From Streptomyces sp. V3I8 (GTDB lineage: Bacteria > Actinomycetota > Actinomycetes > Streptomycetales > Streptomycetaceae): a DNA stretch of 64,000 bases. Where the stretch lies: assembly GCF_030817535.1 (NCBI RefSeq), contig NZ_JAUSZL010000003.1, forward strand, positions 93,952-157,951, in the 5' to 3' direction. The position numbers were made by a program, and so were the translations under genes. This document shows, piece by piece, positions 7,183-14,764 of this stretch. The notes beneath the pieces are model-generated. The model was not told the DNA's origin. It ran no database searches and saw only the letters and a list, made by a program, of their open reading frames with translations. Numbering within the stretch: position 1 is the first letter of the stretch; each line of letters begins with the position of its first letter.

Positions 7183-8211
7183 TCACAGCACTCCTCGCAT
7201 CGCGTTGTCCTTCTTCGTCGGCCGGATATAGATCTGGGCCTGTGTGCCCTTCTCCGACCAGTCGCCCTGCTCGCAGATCTGACTGAACGCCGCGCCCGCT
7301 TCTGCGGCGGCCGTAGCACCCGAGGCCCTCGTCGAGTGCGCTCGGTATGTCGTGTTCGGCCTCGGTTCGAGCTTGGCCGCCTTCGCCGTCTGCTTCACCA
7401 GGTTGTTCAGGTGAGAGGCGTGCAGCCGGTAGGGAAGGATGCGGCCAGTGCGCGAAATCCGGCGGAACAGCGGACCGTCGTTGATGCCCTGCTTGCGCAT
7501 CTCCTCCCTCCACGCCCGCAGCCATCCGACCGGGTCCGACAGCTCGTGCTCGCCGGGTGGGATCGTCACGGGGTGCCCGCGCGCGGCCTGGTCAGTCTTC
7601 GAGTACGTCTTGAACAGGCGGGCGTCGCCGTCGTCGGTGAAGGTCAGATCCGGCAGGTCGAAGCGGACCAGGTTCGAACGCCGGACGAAGGAGGAGGTAC
7701 CCGCCGTCAGCATGGCGCCGTCCCTCAACCGGGCCACGCGCCGCTCCTGCGGCAGGGTGGCCACCATCAGGCGCAGCTCCTCAGGCGTGAAGACCTCGGC
7801 CCGCACCTCGCGGTGTCCGGCGTCGGCCCGTTCCTTCTTGTACGCGCCAACGATGCGCCAGGCGTCGCCGGTGTCCGGCATGAGCTTCTCGTGCACGTTG
7901 GCCTGGTCGTGGAAGAACACCACGGCGGCGATGCCCTGCTTGATCGCCGACAGGCCGTTTCCAGCGTCACACCTGTCGGCTACCCAGTTCGTCAGAGCGT
8001 CCGTGGAGCACGGCAGAGACGGCTCGCCCTCACCCTGGCACCAGGCGACGAACCGGGGCCACTCCCGCTTGTACGCGCGCAGCGTCTCGTCGGGCACCGA
8101 GCCCTGCAGGCGCCGCCGGGCCGACTCCGACAAGTTGGTCCGGCGCGGCCGAAGGGCACTTGGGATACCGTCAGCGGGCTGGTGTGCCGCCGGAGCCAGA
8201 TCCGCCGTCAT
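7183..8211 (-). CDS. Tyrosine recombinase / integrase, apparently intact
   Basis: 342 aa. Residues 35-130 form the core-binding (SAM-like) domain and 140-342 the catalytic domain. The catalytic set is visible: Arg in SFVRRSN (R177/178), Lys in SKTDQ (K205), AHSTR (H292, R295), the Trp position in GDWS (W318) and the nucleophile in IYIRP (Y328). The protein would cut and rejoin DNA at a specific site for integration, excision or dimer resolution. Its start lies inside the upstream zinc-finger gene. It is the only complete recombinase in the window. The target site was not identified. Confidence 0.85.
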   Translation of the reverse strand: MTADLAPAAHQPADGIPSALRPRRTNLSESARRRLQGSVPDETLRAYKREWPRFVAWCQGEGEPSLPCSTDALTNWVADRCDAGNGLSAIKQGIAAVVFFHDQANVHEKLMPDTGDAWRIVGAYKKERADAGHREVRAEVFTPEELRLMVATLPQERRVARLRDGAMLTAGTSSFVRRSNLVRFDLPDLTFTDDGDARLFKTYSKTDQAARGHPVTIPPGEHELSDPVGWLRAWREEMRKQGINDGPLFRRISRTGRILPYRLHASHLNNLVKQTAKAAKLEPRPNTTYRAHSTRASGATAAAEAGAAFSQICEQGDWSEKGTQAQIYIRPTKKDNAMRGVL

Positions 8212-8380
8212 GGCCCTCCTTGTCCACCTGGGTCATCGTGACCCCCTCGCCGAGGAAACCGTGCAGCGCCTCGGGGGCGCCCGGACGCGGCCGGGCGTCG
8301 AAGCACTCCCAGGAGCAGAAGTTCGTCGCGTTCCGTGGCTCGGCCCTGAACGACTTGCGGCACTCCTCGCAGCGCGTCAC
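8171..8380 (-). CDS. Small zinc-finger protein
   Basis: 69 aa from a GTG with an AAGGAGC ribosome site. The first 30 residues have CEECRKSF and NFCSWEC, a four-Cys treble-clef-like zinc site. It overlaps the 5' end of the recombinase gene by 41 bases, which implies coupled translation. It could be a DNA-binding partner of the recombinase. Confidence 0.5.
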   Translation of the reverse strand: MTRCEECRKSFRAEPRNATNFCSWECFDARPRPGAPEALHGFLGEGVTMTQVDKEGHDGGSGSGGTPAR

Positions 8381-8384
8381 GCCT

Positions 8385-8447
8385 TCAGCTCCTTGGGTTC
8401 GTGTCGATGGCGGGCTCGTCGCCGCACAGGCGCAGCTTGATGGTCAC
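8385..8447 (-). CDS. Possible 20-aa micro-ORF
   Basis: A GTG with a good GGAGGG site opens a 20-codon frame (TIKLRLCGDEPAIDT core) that ends 5 bases before the zinc-finger gene. Size and position fit a coupling or leader peptide. It may be chance. Confidence 0.3.
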   Translation of the reverse strand: MTIKLRLCGDEPAIDTNPRS

Positions 8448-8458
8448 GTGCCCTCCGC

Positions 8459-9493
8459 TCAGGCAGGCGCGGGGGCGCTGGTGGAGGGGTCGGGCACTTC
8501 GAAGTCGGCTTCCTCGCCGCCGTCGTCCCGGCACCAGGGGCACCAGGGCTTGACCGGGCTGTGTACGCGTTCCAGAACAGACCAGATCAGCACGGACACC
8601 GCAGTAACGCACACCAGGATCTTCGCCGGGACCGTTCCGGCCAGCGCCAAGGAGATGCCCCAGCTCGCGAATGCGCCCCAGAGGAGCCAGTAGCGCAAGA
8701 CGTGGAAGGTCCGCAGCCAGGGCATGCGGCGCTCGGCCGCCTCTTCGGGCCGGTCCGGCAGGTTCTTGACGCAGTGCAGGCACGGCCCGTCCGCGTGCCC
8801 TGCGATGTCGAAGACGGAAAACGCCAGGGCCATCAGGCACATTCCATATGTGATCTGCAACAGAATGTCGGGGTGACTGCTCGCGAACAGTCCCAGTGCG
8901 CAGGTCGCCGGAGCGAGGACTGCGACCCACCAGACTCCGTAGTGAGCGTCTCGCATCTGCCGCAGCTGGGCTTTTTCCCTGGCGGGACTGCGTTTGCGTC
9001 CGGCCCGGCACCACTCCTTGTGGCATTCCTCGTGGTAGCGCCTGTGCGTTTCCAAGAGGATGACGTCCCGGGAGACCCTCAGAGCAACCACGCAATAGAT
9101 CATCCCCGCGAGAGCCCGGGTCCACCATGGGCCCATGTACGGCTTAGGGAAGATGGCGTGCAGCATTACGAGAACGAGGGCTACCTTGACCAGCCGCTTC
9201 TTCCACTTGGTGTGGTGCGCAAGAGCCATTTTGGCCCGTGCGCTGGGAGTGGCCTCCCTGGGCGGCGGCTGGAGGCAGCGGGAGCAGGCCTTCCAGTCGT
9301 GCATGGCGGCCATACCCATGTAGAAGACGAACAGCAGCCAGAAGACCACGGCGCCAAGGGAGAACGCGAGCCCCAGGTCATGAGAGGCGCTGAGCGCAGA
9401 TGCCAGGACGGCGGTCGGCGCAAGAAATCTGCCGCTGAGGTGCCCGAGGGAACCCATCTCGGGCTTGTCGTCGTCGTGGTGATGGTCGGTCAC
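8459..9493 (-). CDS. Cysteine-cluster multi-pass membrane protein
   Basis: 344 aa, starting at GTG 9493, which overlaps the preceding stop. It has about seven hydrophobic segments in two sets: residues 25-60 and 85-115, then several between 150 and 310. CSRC follows the first set, a HxxxCHKEWC motif lies near 140, CLHC near 225 and PWCPWC near the C-terminus. The plan matches 84-602 in a longer version. The CxxC pairs suggest metal binding or thiol chemistry. Unknown function, in the recombinase operon. Confidence 0.55.
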   Translation of the reverse strand: MTDHHHDDDKPEMGSLGHLSGRFLAPTAVLASALSASHDLGLAFSLGAVVFWLLFVFYMGMAAMHDWKACSRCLQPPPREATPSARAKMALAHHTKWKKRLVKVALVLVMLHAIFPKPYMGPWWTRALAGMIYCVVALRVSRDVILLETHRRYHEECHKEWCRAGRKRSPAREKAQLRQMRDAHYGVWWVAVLAPATCALGLFASSHPDILLQITYGMCLMALAFSVFDIAGHADGPCLHCVKNLPDRPEEAAERRMPWLRTFHVLRYWLLWGAFASWGISLALAGTVPAKILVCVTAVSVLIWSVLERVHSPVKPWCPWCRDDGGEEADFEVPDPSTSAPAPA

Positions 9494-9909
9494 TTCGAGG
9501 CTTCCTTCATCGGATCGGGGTACAGCTCTTCGATCTCGGTCATGCAGGGCCTGCACGTGCTGTGCCCGAACCCCCAGGCCGACACGGCGAGCTGGTCGCG
9601 GTCGGCCCAGGTGAAGCAGGAGCCGCACAGCTCCTGCCGGGCAGGGTCGGCGGGCGGCTGGCAGCGCAGGTACCAGCCCGTCAAGCGGTCCTTTCCGTGC
9701 TGGGTCTTGCTGGTCGCGTGCAGGTTGCGCAGGGCCACCCACCGGTGCCCGCCCATCCGCTGCCCGCCGGTCGGGTCCCAGACCTCGGCCTTGTCGCCGA
9801 CCACGCGCTCGACGACGAACGGCTTGCTGCGCTGCCAGTTCAGCGTGCTGCACGGCACGTACGTCTGCCAGCGCTTCACCTCGAAGGGCGGCTGCGCGGC
9901 GGCGGTCAC
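9490..9909 (-). CDS. Hypothetical protein with C-terminal zinc-ribbon-like cysteines
   Basis: 139 aa from GTG 9909, overlapping both neighbours (GTGA at each end). The N-terminal half is beta-rich, with a repeated Trp pattern (VKRWQTYVP, MGGHRWVALRN). The C-terminal half has LRC, CGSC and STCRPC, a likely zinc-binding cluster. No family recognised. Confidence 0.5.
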   Translation of the reverse strand: MTAAAQPPFEVKRWQTYVPCSTLNWQRSKPFVVERVVGDKAEVWDPTGGQRMGGHRWVALRNLHATSKTQHGKDRLTGWYLRCQPPADPARQELCGSCFTWADRDQLAVSAWGFGHSTCRPCMTEIEELYPDPMKEASK

Positions 9910-10199
9910 GAGGTCCTCCCCAGCGATGTGACGAGTCGGTCGACGGCGTCGCTGCGGCGGCTGCAGCCCGGGGGCACCTCCAGCGTGCCAGGCCGCCGGT
10001 AACCCCAAGTGGTGTACATGGCCGTCCGTGTGCTGCGCCCGCTGCGCTGGCCGCCCCCACGCGTGATCTCCTGGTGCACGTACTTGTCGACGTACCCTTC
10101 GACCTTGTCGCCGACCAAGACGGCGTAGGTGGCCTGGCAGCCCGACTTGTTCCGGGTCTCGACCTTCTTGAGGCGGTACGGCTTGGTGCTGACGGTCAC
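9906..10199 (-). CDS. Small basic hypothetical protein
   Basis: 97 aa from GTG 10199, overlapping the stop of the 21-aa gene. Basic throughout, with beta strands near residues 22-40 (ATYAVLVGDKVEGYVDKYV) and an Arg/Ser-rich middle. Nucleic-acid binding is plausible from charge alone. Confidence 0.45.
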   Translation of the reverse strand: MTVSTKPYRLKKVETRNKSGCQATYAVLVGDKVEGYVDKYVHQEITRGGGQRSGRSTRTAMYTTWGYRRPGTLEVPPGCSRRSDAVDRLVTSLGRTS

Positions 10200-10261
10200 G
10201 AGGTCACCCCCGCCGTGCGCTCCAGCTTGCGCAGTCGGGTCTTGCTCTCGGTGGTGGTCAT
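10196..10261 (-). CDS. 21-aa basic peptide gene
   Basis: The ATG overlaps the stop upstream and the stop overlaps the GTG downstream, so the frame is bracketed on both sides. The peptide is basic (SKTRLRKLERT core). It may be a real small protein or a coupling ORF. Confidence 0.35.
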   Translation of the reverse strand: MTTTESKTRLRKLERTAGVTS

Positions 10262-10854
10262 GCCGAGATTCCTTTCGCTTTGATCAGAAGGTCGTCGAAG
10301 GTCAGCTCGCTCCAGACCTCGGGGGCCTCCCTCTCGTCCCGCAGGCGTCGATCGACGAGACTGTCCACCAGCTTCAGGGCCGGGGTAGAGCATCGGGGCA
10401 GCCAGTGCACGTGGACGTAGTCGACCTCGTCGCCCATGGCCTCGATGAGGTCGAAGAGCTGCGGGAGGGGAGTGAATCTGTCGGCACGCTTGAACGGGCG
10501 CAGGCCGAGCACGGAGTCCAGAAGGTGTTCCACGGCCTGGAAGTCGTTGAAGATCACGGGTCGGAGTTCGTCGTTGGATCTGGCCAGGACATGAGCGGTC
10601 AGGCACCCGAGCAGCTCGACCTGGGGCGAACTCCAGTGCTCGACCTCGAACTGCAGTCGTCGCACGAGACCGTCCTCCTCCCCGGCGGGAAGTGTCGGCA
10701 CGACAGCGACACTTGACCAGGCAAAACGCTCCCTTCCGTGCGCCCGGGAGTCGGTGTAGGCGTCGGATGCCCAGAACGTCATGTCACTGGTGAAGGAGGA
10801 CGTGTCGACCGGGATAGGGCCCTTGTTGCGGGTGCCTTTGCGGCGTCGGGCCAT
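10258..10854 (-). CDS. Possible RNase H-fold protein, first gene of recombinase operon
   Basis: 198 aa from ATG 10854, preceded by GGAGG; a TTG at 10938 would add 28 residues but lacks a ribosome site. After a basic start (ARRRKGTRNK) come strand-like segments. An ELLGCLTAHVLA helix follows, then VIFNDFQAVEHLLDS, then HVHWLPR with a helix containing VDSLVDRRL. This order of acidic positions resembles the RNase H fold. The resemblance is weak and needs structure prediction. It heads nine overlapping or closely spaced genes down to 7081. Confidence 0.4.
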   Translation of the reverse strand: MARRRKGTRNKGPIPVDTSSFTSDMTFWASDAYTDSRAHGRERFAWSSVAVVPTLPAGEEDGLVRRLQFEVEHWSSPQVELLGCLTAHVLARSNDELRPVIFNDFQAVEHLLDSVLGLRPFKRADRFTPLPQLFDLIEAMGDEVDYVHVHWLPRCSTPALKLVDSLVDRRLRDEREAPEVWSELTFDDLLIKAKGISA

Positions 10855-10952
10855 CAGGCGGCCTCCGGGGGTCTTGGCGGGATTTTTGAAAGTCACTGTA
10901 ACGGAGGTTACCGAAGGTGTCGGCGTCTCGCTGCTCAACGCACCACCCTAGG

Positions 10953-10982
10953 TTGACGATACCGAAAACCTTGCGCTAGGTT
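10953..10982 (+). promoter_or_regulatory. Sigma-70-like promoter for 11014
   Basis: TTGACG, an 18-base spacer and TAGGTT. The last bases (GCGCTAGGTT) match the right half of the operator-promoters at 15-47 kb, but the palindrome is absent. It lies 31 bases before the ATG at 11014. A GTAAC-N4-GTTAC dyad sits nearby on the minus-strand side, at about 10900. Confidence 0.55.
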
Positions 10983-11013
10983 TCAGGTACCTTAAACCGA
11001 TCGAGGGGCCATC

Positions 11014-11391
11014 ATGGACGCGCCGACGCAGGCCAGCATCGAGATCCTCAAGTCCTTCACCCAGAGCGCGCAGGAGCACGCGGAGACCGCCAGCAACCGC
11101 ACTCTCTCCGATGACACGCGGCGTGACGCCGCGCAGGCTGCAGACTCCACCTGGCGCGGCATCATGACCGTCGCCCGCCATCTCGCCGAACTCTGCGAGC
11201 AGGAGGGCGCCGCCCTGGAGTCGCAGATCCTGGCACTGGACCCCGACGACTTCAGCCGGGACGTGATGGAGCTGGACGCCCGCTCCAGGGTCTGGAGCGA
11301 CCTCTCCCGCGAGATGGACGCCCTCGCCACGGCGGCCGTCGGCAAGTGCAAGAACGAAGAGCGGCTCGGCGCCGAGACTGCCGACCTCTGA
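11014..11391 (+). CDS. Helical hypothetical protein
   Basis: 125 aa, almost entirely helical and acidic, with repeated Ala/Glu heptad-like stretches. No membrane or Cys motifs. It has a clear promoter immediately upstream and is followed by the 11429 gene after 37 bases. No function recognised. Confidence 0.5.
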   Translation: MDAPTQASIEILKSFTQSAQEHAETASNRTLSDDTRRDAAQAADSTWRGIMTVARHLAELCEQEGAALESQILALDPDDFSRDVMELDARSRVWSDLSREMDALATAAVGKCKNEERLGAETADL

Positions 11392-11428
11392 CCCTCAGCT
11401 CCCGAAGACGTCAGCCAAGGAGATCACC

Positions 11429-11938
11429 ATGAGCGAGACCGCCGAGCGCACCAGGATCAACGTCATCGACCCCGGGAGCGGCAGCCTGCAGGGCTGGTTC
11501 GTCCTGGAGGCCGCGACCCGATACCTCGAACAGGCCGCGTACATCAACGGCTTCGACAAGCGGTCCGTCAACACCCTCTCCACGGACGCACACCAGACCC
11601 TCTACCGCACCAAGCGCGGCCGGTGGGTCCTGAGCTGCTGGACCGACTGGCAGAACGACATCCCCACGTACGAGTTCGTGGACGAGGACACAGCCAAGCG
11701 GTGGCTGATCCTCAACGACGAGGACGCTGCCGTCGAAGAGCACTTCGGCCCGATGGACGAGGAGAGCGGTCCGAACCTCGGCGGCCGTCCGGCGATCGGC
11801 CCGAAGATCCCCGGCTTCCCCGTGCCTCAGGCGCTCCTGGAGCGGGTGGACGACTACGCGAAGGGCGAGGGCATCTCGCGCAACGAGGCCATGCGCCGCC
11901 TCATGGAGCGGGGCCTGGAGTCCCCGCCGGTCGCGTAG
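11429..11938 (+). CDS. Protein with C-terminal ribbon-helix-helix-like DNA-binding segment
   Basis: 169 aa with an AAGGAG site. Residues 1-110 form an alpha/beta domain rich in Trp. After a GRPAIGPKI linker, residues 128-165 (FPVPQALLERVDDYAKGEG, then SRNEAMRRLMERGL) match a ribbon-helix-helix pattern: a strand, then two helices with the typical SRNEAMRRL helix. It may be a transcriptional regulator or antitoxin-like protein. It is one of three candidates here for a regulator. Confidence 0.5.
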   Translation: MSETAERTRINVIDPGSGSLQGWFVLEAATRYLEQAAYINGFDKRSVNTLSTDAHQTLYRTKRGRWVLSCWTDWQNDIPTYEFVDEDTAKRWLILNDEDAAVEEHFGPMDEESGPNLGGRPAIGPKIPGFPVPQALLERVDDYAKGEGISRNEAMRRLMERGLESPPVA

Positions 11939-11986
11939 CCTGAAGTCGCCCTCGGCGGCCTGCGGGCGCCAGCGTCGAGGGTGCGG

Positions 11987-12260
11987 TGAAACCGAGAGGC
12001 TCGTACGGCTGCAGTCCCGTTGGCGCGGGGGCCGTACGGGCCCCTTCATGCTCCGTGGTGCGGTAGCCTCGAAGGGCCCCACCTTCTCCTGGTTTCGGGT
12101 GGCGGCTTGCTCCAACCGACAGTTGAAAGCGAGAGGCCTGTACGGCTGCAGTCCCTGTTGGTGCAGGGTGCCGTACGGGCCTCTCGCCATGCTGTCCGGC
12201 GGGCAACGCGAAGAGCCCCCACCTTGGTGGCCTGGGGGCTCTTCGCGTACAACCCTGCTG
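11987..12260. repeat. Two tandem 137-base structured repeats
   Basis: Unit 1 starts near 11987 and unit 2 near 12124. Both carry GAGAGGC, then GTACGGCTGCAGTCCC, a short hairpin loop and GCCGTACGGGCC. In unit 2, GCGAGAGGCC..GTACGGC pairs with GCCGTACGGGCCTCTCGC around an inner CCCTG/CAGGG hairpin, giving a long cruciform-like stem. A second stem, GCGAAGAGCCCCCA with its complement, follows at 12207-12246. Confidence 0.6.
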
Positions 12261-12552
12261 GGCTGATGAGCCTTCACCGTACCAGTGCGGTGCGCCTCCC
12301 GGCGGCTTTTCGGCGGGGGACTGCGACTGCCTGGTGACCGTTTGCTGCACGGGCGGTGAAGGAGCCTTCACAACATGGTGACCGCACCGACCGCAGAGAG
12401 TAGTGTTCTCACTCCTTAACGCAACGTCTAATAGGCGGCGCCGCACCCTCTCCTGCTCGAATATCAGTTCGATAAGGTGAACGGGAACCGCCATGGGGAC
12501 CTGGAGCGTCAGCAGGGAGTGAGAAGCGGTGCATGACCTGCACTTTCTTTAC

Positions 12553-12575
12553 ATCTACCCTAACTATGGGGTAGA
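12553..12575. terminator. AACTAT-loop hairpin, copy 1
   Basis: ATCTACCC and GGGTAGAT arms enclose TAACTAT. The same loop and nearly the same stem occur at 48871-48892. The T-rich tail here (TTTGTTT) is weaker than in that copy. It may be a terminator or a shared regulatory hairpin. Confidence 0.45.
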
Positions 12576-12711
12576 TTTGTTTCGAACGCTGATTCCAACC
12601 TTCACGGTCGACGTACGGCACGCGCCTGGAACCCGCCACAGGGCGCATCGAACATTCACGCAACCGCAGCCGGTGCTGCCTTGTCGTGCGTCGGCACAGG
12701 AGAGGCAGGTT

Positions 12712-13170
12712 ATGAGTGGGGAGCAAGCTCCCGCAGGCCCGGCGCCCGCCACGGGCCCGCCGGATCCGGACGGGGGACCACGGCCGCGCATCCCGCCGCG
12801 CGGCTACGCCATTGCTGTCGCAACACTCGTCGTCGGACTGTTCGGAGGTTTCTCCATCGCCTCGGACTCCATCCCCCCGGCACGGCTGCCCTCCGTGGCC
12901 GACACCCTTCAGGGCGCCACGGCCGGAGCCACCATCCCAGGGGAAGGGTGGTCCTGGATCGGCAAGGACGCGGAACCGGGGTTGTACCGGTCGCTGGGGA
13001 ATAGCGATCGTTGCCTCTGGACGCGGGCCACGGACGCCACCGGGGAGCCGGGCTCGGTCAAGGCCGTGAGTCGCTCGCGGGGGACCACCTACGTCCACCT
13101 CGACGACGGGGACTTCTTCCACGCCGACGGCTGCAACACCTGGCATCTGATGGGTCAGGGGGAGATGTAG
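12712..13170 (+). CDS. Membrane-anchored or secreted protein of a Streptomyces extracellular family
   Basis: 152 aa from ATG 12712 with an AGGAGAGG site. It has a Pro-rich cytoplasmic N-terminus, one hydrophobic segment at about residues 37-55, then an extracellular domain. This domain has WIGKDAEPGLYRS, CLWTR and a final GDFFHADGCNTWHL, a pattern seen in Streptomyces secreted proteins with a disulphide pair. Role unknown. Confidence 0.55.
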   Translation: MSGEQAPAGPAPATGPPDPDGGPRPRIPPRGYAIAVATLVVGLFGGFSIASDSIPPARLPSVADTLQGATAGATIPGEGWSWIGKDAEPGLYRSLGNSDRCLWTRATDATGEPGSVKAVSRSRGTTYVHLDDGDFFHADGCNTWHLMGQGEM

Positions 13171-13227
13171 AAGCCCGCCGAGTCGCTCTTGAGGAACGGG
13201 GCGACTTGGTCGACTCTTGGTACGGCG

Positions 13228-13260
13228 AAGGACCCCGACAGCTTGGATGTCGGGGTCCTT
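13228..13260. terminator. Terminator between converging genes
   Basis: Perfect 13-bp arms (AAGGACCCCGACA and complement) around a 7-base loop. It lies between the plus gene ending at 13170 and the DUF397 gene ending at 13279. Confidence 0.65.
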
Positions 13261-13278
13261 CTGGTGCGCGGTGGTGCG

Positions 13279-13494
13279 TCAGGCGGTCAGGCCGCCCGTG
13301 AGGTCGTCACTGCTCTTGATGCTGCCGAGGAACGCGCCCCAGTTGCTGCCGGAGAACGTGAGGACCGGGCCCGCGCCGTGCTGCTTGGTGTCGCGGACGC
13401 CGACCGCCTCGGCCGTCGTGTCGATACCCTGCTCGACGCAGTTCTCACCGTCGCCGCTGTAGGTCGACTTGTGCCAGTTGGTGTAGGTGGTCAA
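13279..13494 (-). CDS. DUF397 domain protein
   Basis: 71 aa from a TTG that overlaps the upstream stop (TTGA). It shows the DUF397 signature: WHKSTYSGDGENCVE, VRDTKQ and a late W-AFL-S block. DUF397 genes are typically paired with XRE/DUF5753 regulators in Streptomyces, as here, and are implicated in developmental or secondary-metabolism switching. The pair is translationally coupled. Confidence 0.85.
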   Translation of the reverse strand: MTTYTNWHKSTYSGDGENCVEQGIDTTAEAVGVRDTKQHGAGPVLTFSGSNWGAFLGSIKSSDDLTGGLTA

Positions 13495-14558
13495 GGTGCT
13501 TCTTCCTCCACTGTGCGGGCGCTCACGCCGTTCGCGAGCGCATCATGCAAGTATCCGAGAGTCTTCTCTGGTGACCAAGCCCGGTCTTGCAAAAGTCTGA
13601 ACCGGACTTGGTACAGCTCGATTTGTGCTGGGTCATCGATGAATGTTCCATCACCGTGGCCCTCCCGAAACGCCATCATGTCGGAACCGAACGAGAACAG
13701 GTCGAACGATCCTCCCATGCCGTTGTGGGCGCCCACCTCGAAGGGGAGGACCTGAATCCTGACCTCGTCGGTCAGGGCCAGGTTCACCAGGTGGACCAGC
13801 TGATTCTCCATCACCCGGGGGCCGCCCACTATCCGTCTCAGGGCCCCCTCGTCCATCACGGCGTGGATACGCGGCCTCCGGGGACGGGCGAGGAGCCCTT
13901 TGCGCTGCTCGCGGTGCCTGAGCGCGTCGCTCAAAGGGTAGTTGGGATCCACCTCGGCGGCCGGTTTGATGGCGCATTGAGAGTACTCGGTAGTCTGCAG
14001 CAGGCCGGGAACGACCTGCGCCGACCACGTGCGGATATCGTCGGCCATCGCTTCCGCTTCGGCGAAGTCCTGATGGCTGGGCCCCACGATCTTCCCCGAT
14101 TCCGCCCAGGCGCTGCCCTCGCTGCTCTCCACCGAAAGCAGCTTCCAGCGGGCGACCTCCCGCTCCCACTCCTCTTTCTGCTGCCGGACCCACTCGTCGG
14201 CCTGCGCCGCAGCCTGTTCCTCGATGGTCTGCCGGACCGTCTGGATGGCTGTGCGCTGGTCGTCCGAGGCGTGCTGCTCGTCAAGGCCGCCGAGGCCGCC
14301 GTCGAACCGGGCCACTTTCTGCCGGATGAACTCCTGCCGTCTGGCGGTGAAGTCCGGTTCATAGAGCTTGATATACCCCCGCAGGGCGTTGCCCCGGGGC
14401 GGCGTGTGGCCGCTCTCGTTGCGGTAGACGGTCGACGCCGCCCTTCCCAGCTTCGCCGCCACATCGCTCGCCGACGTGAACCCTGCCGCCTCGCGCGCCC
14501 GCTTGAGCTTGCGGCCCAACAGGCTGCTCCTGATGGTGGGCCTGGTTCCGTACGCCAT
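13491..14558 (-). CDS. XRE-family regulator with DUF5753 effector domain
   Basis: 355 aa from ATG 14558 with a GAGGGAG site. Residues 13-60 are the helix-turn-helix (LGRKLKRAREAAGF..ASDVAAKLGRAASTVYRNESG). A helical linker at 80-170 is longer than usual. Residues 180-350 are the DUF5753 domain (VPGLLQTTEYS, RQxx region with RPRRPRIHAVMDEGALRR). It is divergent from the HATPase gene at 14765, a classic Streptomyces triad that usually controls its partner genes. Confidence 0.85.
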   Translation of the reverse strand: MAYGTRPTIRSSLLGRKLKRAREAAGFTSASDVAAKLGRAASTVYRNESGHTPPRGNALRGYIKLYEPDFTARRQEFIRQKVARFDGGLGGLDEQHASDDQRTAIQTVRQTIEEQAAAQADEWVRQQKEEWEREVARWKLLSVESSEGSAWAESGKIVGPSHQDFAEAEAMADDIRTWSAQVVPGLLQTTEYSQCAIKPAAEVDPNYPLSDALRHREQRKGLLARPRRPRIHAVMDEGALRRIVGGPRVMENQLVHLVNLALTDEVRIQVLPFEVGAHNGMGGSFDLFSFGSDMMAFREGHGDGTFIDDPAQIELYQVRFRLLQDRAWSPEKTLGYLHDALANGVSARTVEEEAP

Positions 14559-14633
14559 GACGCTCCCTCGTCCTCGACCGTGGTGACGCCGCCAGTGTCC
14601 ACCTCCGACCCGGTCTCGCGCTAGCGTAACCAG

Positions 14634-14648
14634 ATGGGAATTCCCACC
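14634..14648. promoter_or_regulatory. TGGGAATTCCCA palindrome in divergent promoter region
   Basis: A perfect 12-bp palindrome between the XRE/DUF5753 gene and the ATPase gene. It could be the operator of the XRE regulator. Confidence 0.35.
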
Positions 14649-14764
14649 TATGGGGACTTGCAGAATACGCGATCTTCCGGAACGGTAGGTACGCACCTGC
14701 TTACTCCAGGTCCATCGGCGTCAGCGGGGCCCAACTCGCCACTCATGCACTGGGAGTTATGCCC

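Larger units (their letters stand above)
11939..12711. other. Gene-free 770-base region with structured repeats
   Basis: No convincing coding frame is seen. The region contains the 137-base tandem repeat, a terminator-like hairpin, an AACTAT-loop hairpin (12553-12575) and an AT-richer stretch at 12395-12500. It could hold a non-coding RNA gene or a plasmid locus. Confidence 0.45.

Noticed and set aside
10855..10938. TTG start at 10938 for the gene at 10258
   Set aside because: It lacks a ribosome site, while the downstream ATG has GGAGG with good spacing.
11987..12260. Streptomyces telomere-like end
   Set aside because: The sequence is internal, the palindromes do not match the known telomere GC-hairpin series and both sides carry genes.
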